64,000 nucleotides of DNA, from positions 55,325 to 119,324 of the forward strand of contig JAKCPI010008027.1 of the NCBI GenBank assembly GCA_023213315.1, written 5' to 3'. Both the position numbers and the translations under genes were made by a program. Origin of the DNA: Euborellia annulipes. Its lineage: Eukaryota > Arthropoda > Insecta > Dermaptera > Anisolabididae. The notes under the pieces were generated by a model. The model saw only the letters and a program-made list of their open reading frames with translations, searched no databases and had not been told where the DNA came from. Positions 42,368-53,585 of this stretch are shown in pieces. Within the stretch, counting starts at the first letter, position 1, and each line of letters starts with the position of its first letter.

Positions 42368-42820
42368 TTGTTTCTGTACGAAGGTATTCATTTATTTCTG
42401 TGTACCACGCAAAATAGACCGTAAAGTTTATCAAAAACGTGTTTATTTTATAAATTTCCCCAACAAATAATTGATAACATATTGCCCAGTTTTTATATTA
42501 AATAAAGGGCACAATTTATGAAAAAATAACATTTTTTTTCTTTTTATGTTTATATCAAACAAAACAATTGGTGAATCAAACTGGCATTATTATTGACATA
42601 TATTTTAATAATAATTCAATTAAGACAGAAACATCATTAAAAAAAAAAAAAAATATTTTTTGAATAATAATATTTGTAAAATTTTTAAATAATTATTTAA
42701 ATATAATACGTTTGATTAGATTAATTTATTTTGCAAAGGCTTTTTGACTTAAACAAGTTTGAAAACGGATATCTATTTTAAAAAACTGCGTTCTTGATTA
42801 AGTCAAAAATAAAGAATTGG
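42368..42820. other. AT-rich DNA, no gene seen
   Basis: Nothing recognised; could include the rest of a copia LTR. Confidence 0.4.
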
Positions 42821-42825
42821 TGGGG

Positions 42826-42949
42826 GCCTAGTGTGACTAGTCCCTCAGCACACAACTTTCACTTACATTCGGTAAAAGAAGTTGTGTCCTGTGATTGTCA
42901 GACCAGATTTTTTTGTGTCGAGATATATTTTGTTTCCCATAACACAGAG
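42826..42949 (+). repeat. HP hairpin with short family B-like body
   Basis: GGCCTAGTGTGAC...GTCAGACCAGATTTTTTT followed by GTGTCGAGATATATTTTG, then replaced by a tRNA-like sequence. Confidence 0.6.
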
Positions 42950-43040
42950 GAGGCAATGGCTAAGCCGGCTAAAAGCTTAGAAGTTACGAGTCAAGAAGTC
43001 TCAACATGTCTCGGTTCGGATCCAGCTTCCCACCAAATAA
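42950..43040 (+). repeat. tRNA-like SINE head
   Basis: A box TGGCTAAGCCGG (42957-42968) and B box GGTTCGGATCC (43013-43023), 45 nt apart, a good Pol III promoter spacing. The sequence continues without repeats known elsewhere in the window. Not a cloverleaf-forming tRNA. Confidence 0.5.
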
Positions 43041-43939
43041 TTTAACCATCCTGCCGAAGTCTCCTCTTAGGGTAGGTAGGGGGGATAGCCCCACCGTGGT
43101 ATCACAAGGGGCTGGTTGGCCTAAGTGTAATTTCCCTCTCTGGGAACGGCCACGCCTTCAACCTAACTAACCTTATAACCACATGTAGGCTGAGAGCTTG
43201 GAGCCTGCCAATGGGCAAGAAACGTTTCTTCGACCGTGTTTTGTCCCATTCTTGAGCAATAACGTTGAAATTTTACTTGAATGAAATTAACTCTAGCATT
43301 ATTCTTTTTCTTCTGGTAATCCTTCAGCAACTTCCTTAAGAATTCTGTACAACAGGGTACACATCACAGGGAATAGAATTGCAAATGTATGAGGAAGTGG
43401 CAAATATCTTAATAATTATTTTCTGGACTGTTTTGGCTTTGAGGATCGAAATTGAATAATAGGAAGTAATGAGCTGTTTGCATAATGGCACCAGTATGGC
43501 TGGCTCATTTTCTTTCTCCAATAAAATTAGTATTCTCGGATATTTATAGAAGTGAATGAGAGATTAAGATTAATTTATTAATTTATATCCTTTGTTAAAA
43601 GTTGGTGCAATCTTGTTGAAAAATGGATCCTCAGGCATTATTATAAGATTAGTTTCTATGCCCTTTTCAGCTACAGTGGTCATTTAGGGTTTTACTCTTT
43701 ATAAAATCATACTTATATATAAAGCCCTTAAACCGGTGTCCGATGTGTGAACCCACCAATCAGGCCTCAGGGATGCCTCAGGGATAGCGCTGATTGGCGA
43801 AATTCAGAGAGGGCGGAGTCGGAGAGGCAAATTCAAAATGTTTAACTACTAAACGCGTACGAGACGCCGCCCGCCAGGGCAGAAGCCGCGCCATAATTAA
43901 CTTGTTATATTGTAAATGCTGATATCTATAAGGCTATAT
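43041..43939. other. Intergenic; GC-richer CCAAT-containing island 43740-43900
   Basis: 43755-43800 contains CCAATCAGG and, 30 bp on, ATTGGCG (inverted CCAAT) plus two CCTCAGGGAT copies and a GGGCGGAG box. Suggestive of a promoter, but no start site or exon could be found. Confidence 0.3.
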
Positions 43940-44040
43940 GCTTGCTACCTCGTAAGCTACCCATTCGACATTCAGCAGCACTTGGCATTGCTTAACGACA
44001 TTAATGGCTGTTGTTCTTTCGGCCAGTCGTATGAATTGAT
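43940..44040 (-). mobile_element. SINE-3 (5S-like) fragment
   Basis: Minus strand: GTTAAGCAATGCCAAGTGC and GAATGGGTAGC, matching the 5S-like head of 10715-10937. Confidence 0.5.
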
Positions 44041-44512
44041 TTAAAATTATTATATTTTTAAATAAACCAGCTGAACAACTCATATATTAATTATAATTTT
44101 CTTTCACACATTTGTTGCTAAACTTTTTAATTTTTTTTTTTTTTTGTTCCAAAAACAAAAACAATATATAGTTTATTATTTTAATTTATAGGTAAAATTG
44201 ATAATTTATTTTAATTTCAAGCAATAAGCAATATAATAAAATGCTTTATTGCTCATATAATATTATTTTGCAAAAAATTACTTTACCTTTTAATTAGTTT
44301 TACCACTCACAATTTTTATTGCATGAGCGGGTCACTTTGACTTTGTGGACTTTTCTTTTTTCTTCTATGATGGAGAGAGAGAGAGGGGGGGACGCATTCT
44401 CAAAAGCAAATGGACCATAAAAGAACCGATTAGCATATTAATAGAAAGGACATCCACGTCACTTTCTATTATATTATGTTGATCTATTTCTGATATATTC
44501 AAATGCAAAATT
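44041..44512. other. AT-rich DNA, no gene seen
   Basis: A GA-rich patch at 44370-44390; no other feature. Confidence 0.45.
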
Positions 44513-45615
44513 AAAAAAAATCTGGTGTGACTGGTCGCACAGCAAAACTTCCTCTTACCTTCGGTAATCGAAAGTTGTGTTCTGTGCTTGTAACACCAGA
44601 TTTTTTTTGTGTCGAGATATATTTAGTTTCCCCCGATATATTAGAATTCAAGATGTAATAAAATTTATAAACATGGCAAAATATTTATCTTTTGTTACCA
44701 TGACAACTATTTCTCCTATTTTTCCTATGAAGTACAAAAGTAAAGTGTGCTTCAAAAGCAAAATGAGAATATACATTTTAAAGAGCATCTAAAAAATAAT
44801 TGATTTTTGAATTTTAAACAAAATCGTTCGAGCAAATTTTAAGAAAATCGAAAAATTGATAAGGAGCTGCTCAATGAGGAAAGGCAGCCAGCATAAATAA
44901 AAACTTTTATATTATTTCATCGACGTTTCGGAAGCTCGTCGCTCCCATCTTCAGGACCTATGGCCATCAAATATTTTTTATTATTAGACAAATTAGAAAA
45001 ATATACAGAATGTAGTTATAAAATCATACGAAATAATTGTCGCAATTGAGATGGGGGGATACTTTATAATGTTCTCCATCTCAATTGCGACAATTATTTC
45101 GTAAGATTTTATAACTACATTCTGTATATTTTTCTAATTTGTCTAATAATAAAAAATATTTGATGGCCATAGGTCCTGAAGATGGGAGCGACGAGCTTCC
45201 GAAACGTCGATGAAATAATATAAAAGTGTTTATTTATGCTGGCTGCCTTTCCTCATTGAGCTCCTTATCAATCATCACCACAGCCATTTCTATTTTTCAT
45301 TGAACCGAAAATCGAAAAAAACTGAAAAAGTGCATCAGTAAAGTACTAGTACTTTTTGGCCGATTTTGTTCAAAAGTTTCGTGTTACGTCCCAGGGTGGT
45401 AGCAAACTTAAATATAAAATTTCATCCTCCTAGCTCTTCTCATTCTTGAGATATTTTGTTCACAGACAAACAGACCATGTTGCGAAAATCATTTTTTTTT
45501 TTGGATTCAGGGGACCTCAAAACGTATATATCCGTCAAAATTTTGAAATGAATCCAATACTTTCTCTCTATTTATATTTATTACACATATACATAGGTAA
45601 GAGAAAGTAAAAAAT
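44513..45615 (+). mobile_element. Family X element, plus, interrupted by a palindromic insertion
   Basis: HP hairpin 44513-44608; the body continues to 44855 and resumes at 45307, ending with the TH hairpin GGTAAGAGAAAGTAAAA at about 45597-45613. Confidence 0.8.
44856..45306. mobile_element. Head-to-head insertion with two hammerhead-like motifs (Penelope-like)
   Basis: TSD GAAAATCGAAAAA, 13 bp (44843-44855, 45307-45319). The left arm (44857-45045) and right arm (45068-45270) are inverted copies around a 20-nt spacer. Each arm carries the 33-nt motif CTGAAGATGGGAGC...GCTTCCGAAACGTC, minus at 44922-44954 and plus at 45176-45208. GGGAGC and GCTTCC pair as a stem between the two conserved boxes. 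The right arm extends about 33 nt further. Penelope-like elements often leave such inverted insertions and carry hammerhead ribozymes; the assignment rests on this, as no RT/GIY-YIG frame is present. Confidence 0.65.
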
Positions 45616-45929
45616 TGTTTCACAATTTATTCGTAATTGTAAAATGGACTAGAGAATTGTGTAGGCCTACAGTCACACCATCAATTTTTTTATAGTACTA
45701 ACATTTGCATTCAAATCACATTTCTTAATCTAGATAGGTTAAATAATTCTTAATTATTTTATTTCTCTGAATACTCTTTGATATTTTTTATTAGAATTAG
45801 CTGGAGTCTACCCCTCCTTTCCTTCTTTTCAATTATTCTTTTTTTATCAATCACCCCTCCCTCACTCCCACTTCTCTCTTACTCCCTCTCTTCAGCTCAT
45901 TTCTCCCCCTGCCCCCACCGCCCACTAAT
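45616..45929. other. Intergenic, no gene seen
   Basis: Pyrimidine-rich stretch (CTCCC/TTCTCC) at about 45830-45920 leads into the promoter-like segment that follows. Confidence 0.4.
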
Positions 45930-46160
45930 TAGCCAATCAGAGGGATGAATTCTTTCGCGCCATGATTTGCCCGCCTTGGAAGGAAGGAAAGACATCTCAC
46001 TAGGTCAGTTGAGGTTTCCCCTCGGAAACCCTTATATCATAGTGAATCCACGTTGCTCATCTTTAACAACCGCCGAGTCGTCTCATTCATTAGACAGCCA
46101 TGATGCCATCAGTCTACTACACTAGTCTTCTCCTCTTTCTTCAACATTTTTATTAGGTAT
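45930..46160 (+). promoter_or_regulatory. Candidate promoter and first exon
   Basis: CCAATCAGAGG (CCAAT box) at 45936, a perfect dyad GGTTTCCCCTCGGAAACC at 46013-46030, TTATATCATAG (weak TATA) at 46033, then ATGATGCC at 46100. The frame reads MMPSVYYTSLLLFLQHFY, signal-peptide-like, and meets TAG exactly at a splice-donor-like TTAG|GTATTT. If real, a small secreted-protein gene or a uORF; downstream exons were not found. Confidence 0.3.
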
Positions 46161-47685
46161 TTCAACTCAAATATTTCCAATTATTTATTTATAACAATCT
46201 TTAACCATTTTATATTTTGAATTCACATTAGAATTTAAAAATATCAATGGCATTGAATATTATATTGCAATAATTGCTCCTCGCCACCGTTTTAGCTTTT
46301 TGTTTTTCCTTTACTCCTTAATTGATAATTTATTTTATGGAAATTTTATTTCCCTCATTTTATGGATATTCGATGAGTGTACCAGTACCAATAAAATGAC
46401 CAAATGTAGCATGTATTCGAGTTAAAATTTGTCGTTATTTTATTTTAATTATTATCTTCCTCCCCACATTATAAAGTTATTAGCTATACATAAAACTAAA
46501 GAATATTAGTTAGATAATTTTCGAGATCTATATTTTTGACATTTTGACTGTTCTCCATACAACTTAAGAGGCCTAGGAATAGGCAAGTTCATACATGTTC
46601 ATTCATGTTTATATAGACTTCTATCAAATATATATTAATTTTATTATACATTTAAGAGATAGTTAAATGTTATGATGCATTTTATTCAATTGATTTTGAC
46701 GTTTCGGCACAAATTATTATGCCTTCTTCAGATATATATCCGCTTATTTAGGGGATAGATGTTAGGTATTTTTTGTGTTAGCTGATCAATTAGACATTTG
46801 TCTAAGGCTATTTAAAGTGTGGACGGAATGACCAAGGTCAAAGGCAGAAAAAAAAGGATGTTTAAATCCAAATCATTACAATAAAATTTTCTTCAGTGGA
46901 TTTCTAAAAAATCTAAAATATTTTTAGTTGCTCTAATTATTTAAGTAAAAATACTTTTAAATGAAGTTATACCCAGTGATTATAAAAAAAAAAATTTGAA
47001 TGACTTTTCTTTGATGTCTTCTCAAAGAGATATTGATAATAATTAAAAGTTATTGTTTTTCATTATAATATCTTTTAATTGTTTTTCGCTCTCTGACTTT
47101 CTCTTAGTTATTTTAATCGCCTTTAGCAAAATAAAAAAAAAAGAGCTGAAAGCAGTTAGAAACTATCATTATTCCTGGATTAAGTATAGTGTCTGTAGTA
47201 AGAGATGAGTTGTTGTTCTTACAAGGTAATTGATGTCAGCTGAGTTAGCAAAAACATTTCATTTTTTTTCTGAATTAACAAGCTTGTCAAAACTTAGAGC
47301 TTTAATGGATTATAGTGCAGAAAGGAGAGAGAGAGAGATAATTATGAATTAAGAATGAGATTGTTCTTGTTTCATTATTAAATGAATAATTAATACTATA
47401 AGGGGCACGATGAAAAAAGAAAAGTCCGGACCGATCAAGTCCCTGGCTAGTCGTAGTATAACTAGACCTAGATTTATAGAATTTTGGAAATGAAAGGTTT
47501 TTACAAAAATTTTGATTATGTAAAAAATATTCAATCTGATTGGTGACGGTCATTTTTTTGTCGAAATTTTGGAATACTTCATTAATACTTCCTATGTTTT
47601 TATTTAAATAATGCCCGGATTGCGATCCCACTCTCCCTGATTTGTGGCTGCTATATAATCACACTTATTATTCGAATATTTTATA
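46161..47685. other. No gene seen; one hammerhead-like motif
   Basis: Minus strand 46698-46731: CTGAAGAAGGCA...TGCCGAAACGTC, with GGCA/TGCC able to pair. Surroundings unassigned. Confidence 0.45.
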
Positions 47686-47877
47686 CAGTAGACACCACTA
47701 TCAAGACCTCCATGAGTTTAGTTATCTAATTATTTCATGTTTATTTTTTTACGTATGAAAAATTTTTCTTTAATAAAGAATTCCATTAAAGTTAGAAATC
47801 TATATTTAGAAAAAAACAAACAATGAAATAATTACATAAATAAACTCATGGGGTCCACTTAAAAGTGGTGCCCACTG
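47686..47877. mobile_element. Tc1/mariner-like MITE, 192 bp
   Basis: Ends CAGTAGACACCACT / AGTGGTGCCCACTG, TA TSD (47684-47685, 47878-47879); interior TAATTATTTCATG and AATGAAATAATTA resemble the 4240-4449 family. Confidence 0.75.
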
Positions 47878-47993
47878 TACTTGCTTAGAAATAATCTAAT
47901 TTTGCAAATATTGCCGTTACGAATGAACCATCACAGTTCATGTTTTAATTTAAATAATTTGAATACGTAATGCTTAAACCATTGTTTACATGC

Positions 47994-49111
47994 CAATAGA
48001 TAACTGGCGCTAGTAAATTCTGTAGGAATTCCGAAGTTTACTGTATTCAGGAGGTTTGAATGAATTAGAAATAATTTTTTTTTGTTGTTTCTCGGAAATT
48101 TTAACTTGACTATTGGCTTGCGTAAGATCTCAGTTTCACTCACAATTAGTGACCATCATCAGATCTACAATCAACATACATATATTCAACTTTGAGACTT
48201 ATAAACTTTTAATTGATCTTACTTTTATAAACATTTATTATTGTCATTTTCATTATACAATATATTGATACTACCTTAAATAAAAAACAAAATTAAATTT
48301 TTTCATTCTATTTGGTTTAAAATTAGGGTCCTACGGAAACAAGATTTTCTGACGAAACCTAATTTCGGCCTCAATCTTAGTTTCGGCCGAAACTGCAACC
48401 GAAACTTGTGTTTCCTATACAAAATTCATATCATTTTTTTTTTTTTACTTTTTCTTCTGTCTTTTCCCAAGTAAAACAAAATTTTTTCCGCCCTGTGAAT
48501 AATTTTTTTTAGGAAGACGAAATTTTTTCCGCCTTCTGTAAAAATCATTTTATCTTTTTTTTGGGGAGGCTGAATTTAAATAATTCTTTCTTTCCCTCCT
48601 GCGGAAAATTTTTTTCCTCTTCACGTGGAAATGATTTGTCCTTTTTTTCGTCCGATATTTTCAAACTCAGGTTTCGGCTGGTTTTTTGCCGAAACAAGGA
48701 TTTTTGACCGAAACCGAATATTCGGTCGGCTCCTAATTAAAATAATTAAAAAAAATTGAATTTTATTTTTTATTAAAATGGTGTTCAAGGTAATATAGCT
48801 GAATATACTGAAAATTACAATGTAATAATTACAATATTTATAAATGCAAGATCTGATTAAGTTTATAAGCCTTAAGTTTGAAAATATGTTGATTGTAGGC
48901 CTGATGATGGTCCCAAATCGTGACCGAAACTGAGATCTTGCTCATGCCAGTCGTCTACTTTCCTGTGAAAAAAAAAAATATTTCTAATTCATTCATACCA
49001 CCTGAATATAGTACGAGTAAACTTTGGAATTCCTACATTATATAATCTCGTACATCCTCAAATTACAATAAATTTTTGCATACTCAATTAATGACGCCAG
49101 AGTATCTATTG
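47994..49111. mobile_element. Large head-to-head PLE-like palindrome with two hammerhead-like cores
   Basis: Arms 47994-48245 and 48823-49111 are diverged inverted copies. The left arm has minus-strand CTGATGATGGTCACT...AGTGAAACTGA (48130-48162); the right has plus-strand CTGATGATGGTC...GACCGAAACTGA (48901-48933). The GAAAC box is followed by TGA rather than GTC in both, so both would lack the usual cleavage triplet. The spacer contains a separate repeat (48325-48735). Confidence 0.5.
48325..48735. repeat. TTTCGG/CCGAAAC-repeat element inside the palindrome
   Basis: Starts ATTAGGGTCCTACGGAAAC and ends GGTCGGCTCCTAATT. Many TTTCGGC/GCCGAAA strings near both ends, like subterminal transposase-binding repeats; TIR and TSD not clear. 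Confidence 0.45.
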
Positions 49112-51230
49112 ATGAAATGTATTATGGGGTAATATTATAACCTGTGAATCCTGCTGAATTTTTTTTTCAACTATAATATAAAAAAAAAAAAACCTATATC
49201 TAATAAAAAACAATTTCAAGGTAAATTATTTTGAAAATTAGATATTTTATTATGTCAAGGAAAATTAGAATAGTATTGGTTTTTGAAATAAAAGAGAGAG
49301 ATAGAGCCTAAGGCTCGATATTGGATTTATTATTATTATTCCTTTTACCTAAAGCAACGCAGGAACTAACTTTGATCTTAAAAAAAAAGGATATTATTAT
49401 ATATAATTAAAGTTTTAGAAAACATTTTCGATTTAATATGCTGATTATTTTATAATGAAAAACCAGTTAGAAAAATTAAAAAGAAGTAGGAAGGGTGGGA
49501 GTGATTTTCAAAATGAGAGCGAGAGTTTTATTATACTTGTTGGCTTAAGAGGAATTGATATATTGATTTATGAGGTGAAAAAAATGTCAAAAATTTCCCC
49601 TCAATCCACTTGTTATACCCAAATACCTTTTTTTTTTAGAACTTGATTTTTTTTATCTTCTCTCTCTCTCTTTTCTCGTTAAGCAACAGATGGACTTCTG
49701 CTTTATTTCGTCTGTTTTACTATCTCAACTATTTCTTTTTTTTTCTTGTCTTATTTATTTATTATGTTAAATAATAAATATACTCATTAATTCATTAAAG
49801 ATAAAAAGGAATTTTGAAATTAAAACACATGGATTGCTAACTTTCTAAAAGAACTATTCGTATCAAAATAAATTGGACAAGGACTTGAAAATAAAATAAA
49901 AAATAAATAAGGGGGAGTAGGAGAGAAACTTTTACGCATGTTTTTGCTGATAAGTTGGCGTGTTTTAAAAAGTAAGCTAAAAAAACCACCTATTACGAAA
50001 ATTTGCCAAGAGATGTCAATATGGTAGCTAATGCTAATCTAATTCATTTAATTGATTTTCATTGATTTTTTAGCAATGAATACTTTATAAATGTTATTAT
50101 ATATTATGTATCATTTATAGAAGCATAAAAATATATAAATATAGGCCAGATATAAGGGATCTGATAATACCAACTGTTAGACTAGCCTGCCATCTTTTGC
50201 AAGGCTGCTGAACTATTTGGCAGTTAATTTTTAAATAAATCATCTAAACTTACTTTAAATTATTCTTAATTAATATGTGATTAATAATAATCAAATTTAA
50301 ATTTAAAAAAAATTTAAAATTATTGTAACAGTTTGTTTTTCTCTATTTGCTTGATAACAAAAAATTAATTTTCTTAATTTTTTAATAAGTCATTAAAAAA
50401 ATTATAACTTTTTTTTACAATAATCCCTTATGAATTAAATTCATTAAAAAAACAAACAAAACTGCATTGAAAAATTCCTTATAATACTGTAGTTTAGATT
50501 TTTTAAAGTATTTAGACGACCGCTCCTACTTCCCCTTATTTATTAATTCTATATCACAAAATCCTCTTTTTTTTATACTACTTGGAGAGGAGGCAGATAA
50601 TTATTTGATAAATAAAGCCTTGAGGTTTATGCTTACTAGGAGTTGAGTGAAGAGACTTCTTTTGAAATACGTTTTCCTCTTGCGTTTAATTGCATATCAT
50701 AACCCCCTGGAGTGAATTTGTGACTTTACTAGCCACACCGCTTGATTTACTGATTTTCCACCTTTCAAACTGACAGACAGATGAACCTGTGCCACAAGCC
50801 ATTAAGTTAGAACCACAAACAGGTGGTTCAAATAATAACAATCACCCTTGATCTTCATACATATTTGTTGATAAATATTTATTTATGTATGTAGGCCTAT
50901 ATTGACAAAGAAATTATGAAAACTCGGACTATGAAATAGAAAATTTTTTTTTTAATTTACTTTATAAGCAAATTAGACTGAATCAGCGATTTTGAAAACT
51001 TAAAAGCTACCTGAGCTAAGAATGGCCTTTTTTGTTGGTATTTTCTCATTGATCAAATATAATTTAAAGGATATGATTAAGTTTATTAATTACATTAACT
51101 TCTTAACTAGGAAGAGCTTTGTTTGAAAAAGATGGCATTTTTTCAATCCACACTCAAAAAGAAGTCAATATATCGTTAAAATAGCAAATTTGCGTGATGA
51201 GTTTGTGTTTATGATTGGACAAAATTGCAC
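49112..51230. other. AT-rich DNA, no gene seen
   Basis: About 2.1 kb without a recognisable repeat, RNA or coding signal; the 63-codon frame at 49455-49646 is not supported by anything else. Confidence 0.45.
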
Positions 51231-51335
51231 TCCCTGCACTCGAACCTCCGTTGGAGATCCTGGTTCGAGACCATTATATTCTTCTCCACGCTTTCGCGGA
51301 GTTCCTGGTTCGAGCCCATTATCTTCAACTTTTTA
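51231..51335 (+). repeat. Short tandem duplication with two B-box-like strings
   Basis: GGAGATCCTGGTTCGAGACC and GGAGTTCCTGGTTCGAGCCC, about 48 bp apart, each followed by CATTAT. Looks like a duplicated tRNA/SINE 3' half; no A box seen. Confidence 0.45.
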
Positions 51336-52414
51336 TAGATCAATTTTAATTTTTTTAATGAATTAAAAAAAAAAAATTGCTAAAATATTCATAACCGAAA
51401 TAACGCAATTTAATTTTGTATTTCTAATTAACTCCCCATAAAAAATTAATTAGGATTTTTGAATTTGATAGTACGTTAATATTATGCGTCAGTTAGTTCC
51501 CTCTCCGCTTTAATTTAGTATACCTCCCTTGAATTACGTATATAGAAATATATATGAATGAAAAACTTCATTGTTGCTTTTAGACTCACCCCCCGCCAGA
51601 CTTAAAACTTTAAATTATAATTCACAATAATAATAATAGAGCTTTGACGTAATATTACGAGAGAGAATAGCGCAGTGCTCAATTTCGATGCTGATTTCAA
51701 GGAGACCCATTGAAGAGAAGATACAAAGCAAAGCTAAAGCAACATTCAAATGCTAATTTTACAACAATCAATTCAATGAAAATTAAAATTTTATTTTACA
51801 CAGGATGACGAATTGATGAAAAGTTTTTGTTGAAAAGCCTAAACAAAAAAAATTTTAGATTTTTATAAAATTTATTCTCGACTATTTTTGGTATCCTCTT
51901 TTTCATTTACGATATATTTTGAAACAGTTTGACAAGTATTTTAAGAAAAATATTAAATCTAGTGATTTTAATTTTTGATTATCAAACTGAAAATGTCTCA
52001 ATTTTTTTTTTTGGGCTGGGTGGCAATTCAACACGTTCAGTAATGTGTAATTAGTTGGGCCGCACGTTGCGGAATACATTAACATTTCATCGGGTTTGTT
52101 GATGTTGTTGGAGGGAGGAAGAATTGAGTGAGTGTGCCTCGCTTGGTTGGTTGCATCGCCAACTAGCCTAAAGACAGCAACAACAACAACAACAACGACC
52201 TGTTATGCAACTAGGAGTAGGAACATGTGCCGAAAAGGATTATAAATTCCCACTTGTATATCTATCTATCTTATAATCATCTTTCCATTTTATAATTTTT
52301 AACAAGATACATAATAAATTCAATTAGATTAAAGTGTCAGTCTGAGGGCCAAATTAAAGAAAGCTAAATTATAAATATTATGAAATTTTAAACATAGATT
52401 ATTCTTGTGATAGC
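51336..52414. other. AT-rich DNA, no gene seen
   Basis: A (CAA)n microsatellite at about 52166-52196; nothing else recognised. Confidence 0.45.
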
Positions 52415-52621
52415 CAGGGAGGGGAAGATGGTGGTCCAAACCCCATCCCCTCTCCCGAAATCCTTAAAAATTATACACAGTATTTATTTTAACACAAAAC
52501 ATGGTGTTATTATTATAAAAAAATTTATTTATTTTTTTAAATTTATTCATTTTTAAAGGAGGAGGCGGGGATTATTTCTCGATCATCCGAACCCCCGAAA
52601 ATTTTTTTACCTACGGCCCTG
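52415..52621. mobile_element. hAT-like MITE, CAGGGAGGGG...GGCCCTG, 207 bp
   Basis: Flanks GTGATAGC and GTGATAAA match in 6 of 8 positions. Short, imperfect TIRs. Confidence 0.55.
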
Positions 52622-52851
52622 GTGATAAAATTATTTTCATTAAAATTGGTCAATCAGAAGTCACTCTTTGCTCATGTCTTTTTTTTTTTTTTTTTTTTTA
52701 GTTTCTAACGAAATGGCTTCAAACAATTTTTTTTTTTTTAATTTTTAGCAATTTTTTTAGATTTTTTTTGTTGTCGATATTTTCAAGAAACATTAAAAAA
52801 AGAAAGAAAGAGCGACATGTGAATCGAGTCTGAAAATTAAAATATGAACCT

Positions 52852-53077
52852 TAATCTTCAATTCAAGATGTTTCTTTCTAGGCACTCTTGGTTGAATTTA
52901 GGTGGTAGGTTTTCAAATTATTAACAAAATTTTTAAATTTTATTAACAGAGGTTTTTATTAGGTTGGTTTACAAAAACCTCTGTTAATAAAATTTAAAAA
53001 TGTTATTAATAATTTGAAAATCTACCACCTAAATTCAACCAAGAGTGTTAAGAAAGGAACATCTTGAATTGAAGATT
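52852..53077. repeat. Palindrome with arms of about 106 bp
   Basis: Arms 52852-52957 and 52973-53077 around a 15-nt spacer: AATCTTCAATTCAAGATG / CATCTTGAATTGAAGATT at the ends, ACTCTTGGTTGAATTTAGGT inside. 64 bp further right lies a hammerhead-like motif, so it may belong to a PLE-like insertion. Confidence 0.75.
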
Positions 53078-53141
53078 AAATTCTACCGGCCCAGCATCTG
53101 AAAATTTTAAAATTGAAATTACCACTCGAAACTTTTTATCG

Positions 53142-53165
53142 ACGTTTCGAATGGTCATCATCAGT
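53142..53165 (-). ncRNA. Hammerhead-like motif, short
   Basis: Minus strand CTGATGATGACCATTCGAAACGTC: both conserved boxes present, but the part between them is too short for a good stem. Confidence 0.3.
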
Positions 53166-53264
53166 ACCTAAAGCCCTTCGACAAAAATGTTTTTTCTTCC
53201 TTTCAAAGCTATCATATTCAAGCATTAGAAAAATTTAATTAACTCAAACCCTTAAAAAATCGCC

Positions 53265-53338
53265 CACAACCGGGAAATGAACTCAGATCTCCTTGATTGC
53301 AGCAAAGGCAAAGTATTTACCCATAAACCACTTCTTTT
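53265..53338 (-). repeat. tRNA-like SINE head
   Basis: Minus strand: GTGGTTTATGGGTAAATA and GAGTTCATTTCCCGG at A-box/B-box spacing; no cloverleaf. Confidence 0.4.
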
Positions 53339-53469
53339 ATACAGCAAAAGTAATCCATTAAAATATCTAATTTTCGTGACTCCAACATGTTGGTTAAACA
53401 TTTTAGCTTCTTGATAGGAATTCAACCTAGCAAGTGTAATTTGTTTTCAATTCATATTTAATTTCTTTT

Positions 53470-53585
53470 TTTTTTTGATATTTGAGGCCATTTAGACAAA
53501 CTCTCTATTTTGATTGATTGGTAGCCAATTCAATCGAAATAAATTTTTGTCGCATGTGAACCGCTGATCCCGAATTTTAATTTCT
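53470..53585 (-). mobile_element. SINE-2 fragment
   Basis: Inverted match to 9310-9410: AATTTATTTCGATTGAATTG, ACCAATCAATC, GTCTAAATGGCCTCA. Confidence 0.5.

Noticed and set aside
36088..42400. Complete copia element with two LTRs
   Set aside because: Gag, protease and integrase are missing and no matching direct terminal repeats were found on the two sides.
20641..45000. Similar frames over the HP hairpin and TTACCATGG block (20641-20937, 31097-31336, 44577-44792)
   Set aside because: Repeat-derived, no protein features, interrupted in most copies.
49455..49646. 63-codon frame as a small gene
   Set aside because: Lys/Ser-rich, no domain, no promoter or splice context; within expectation for AT-rich DNA.
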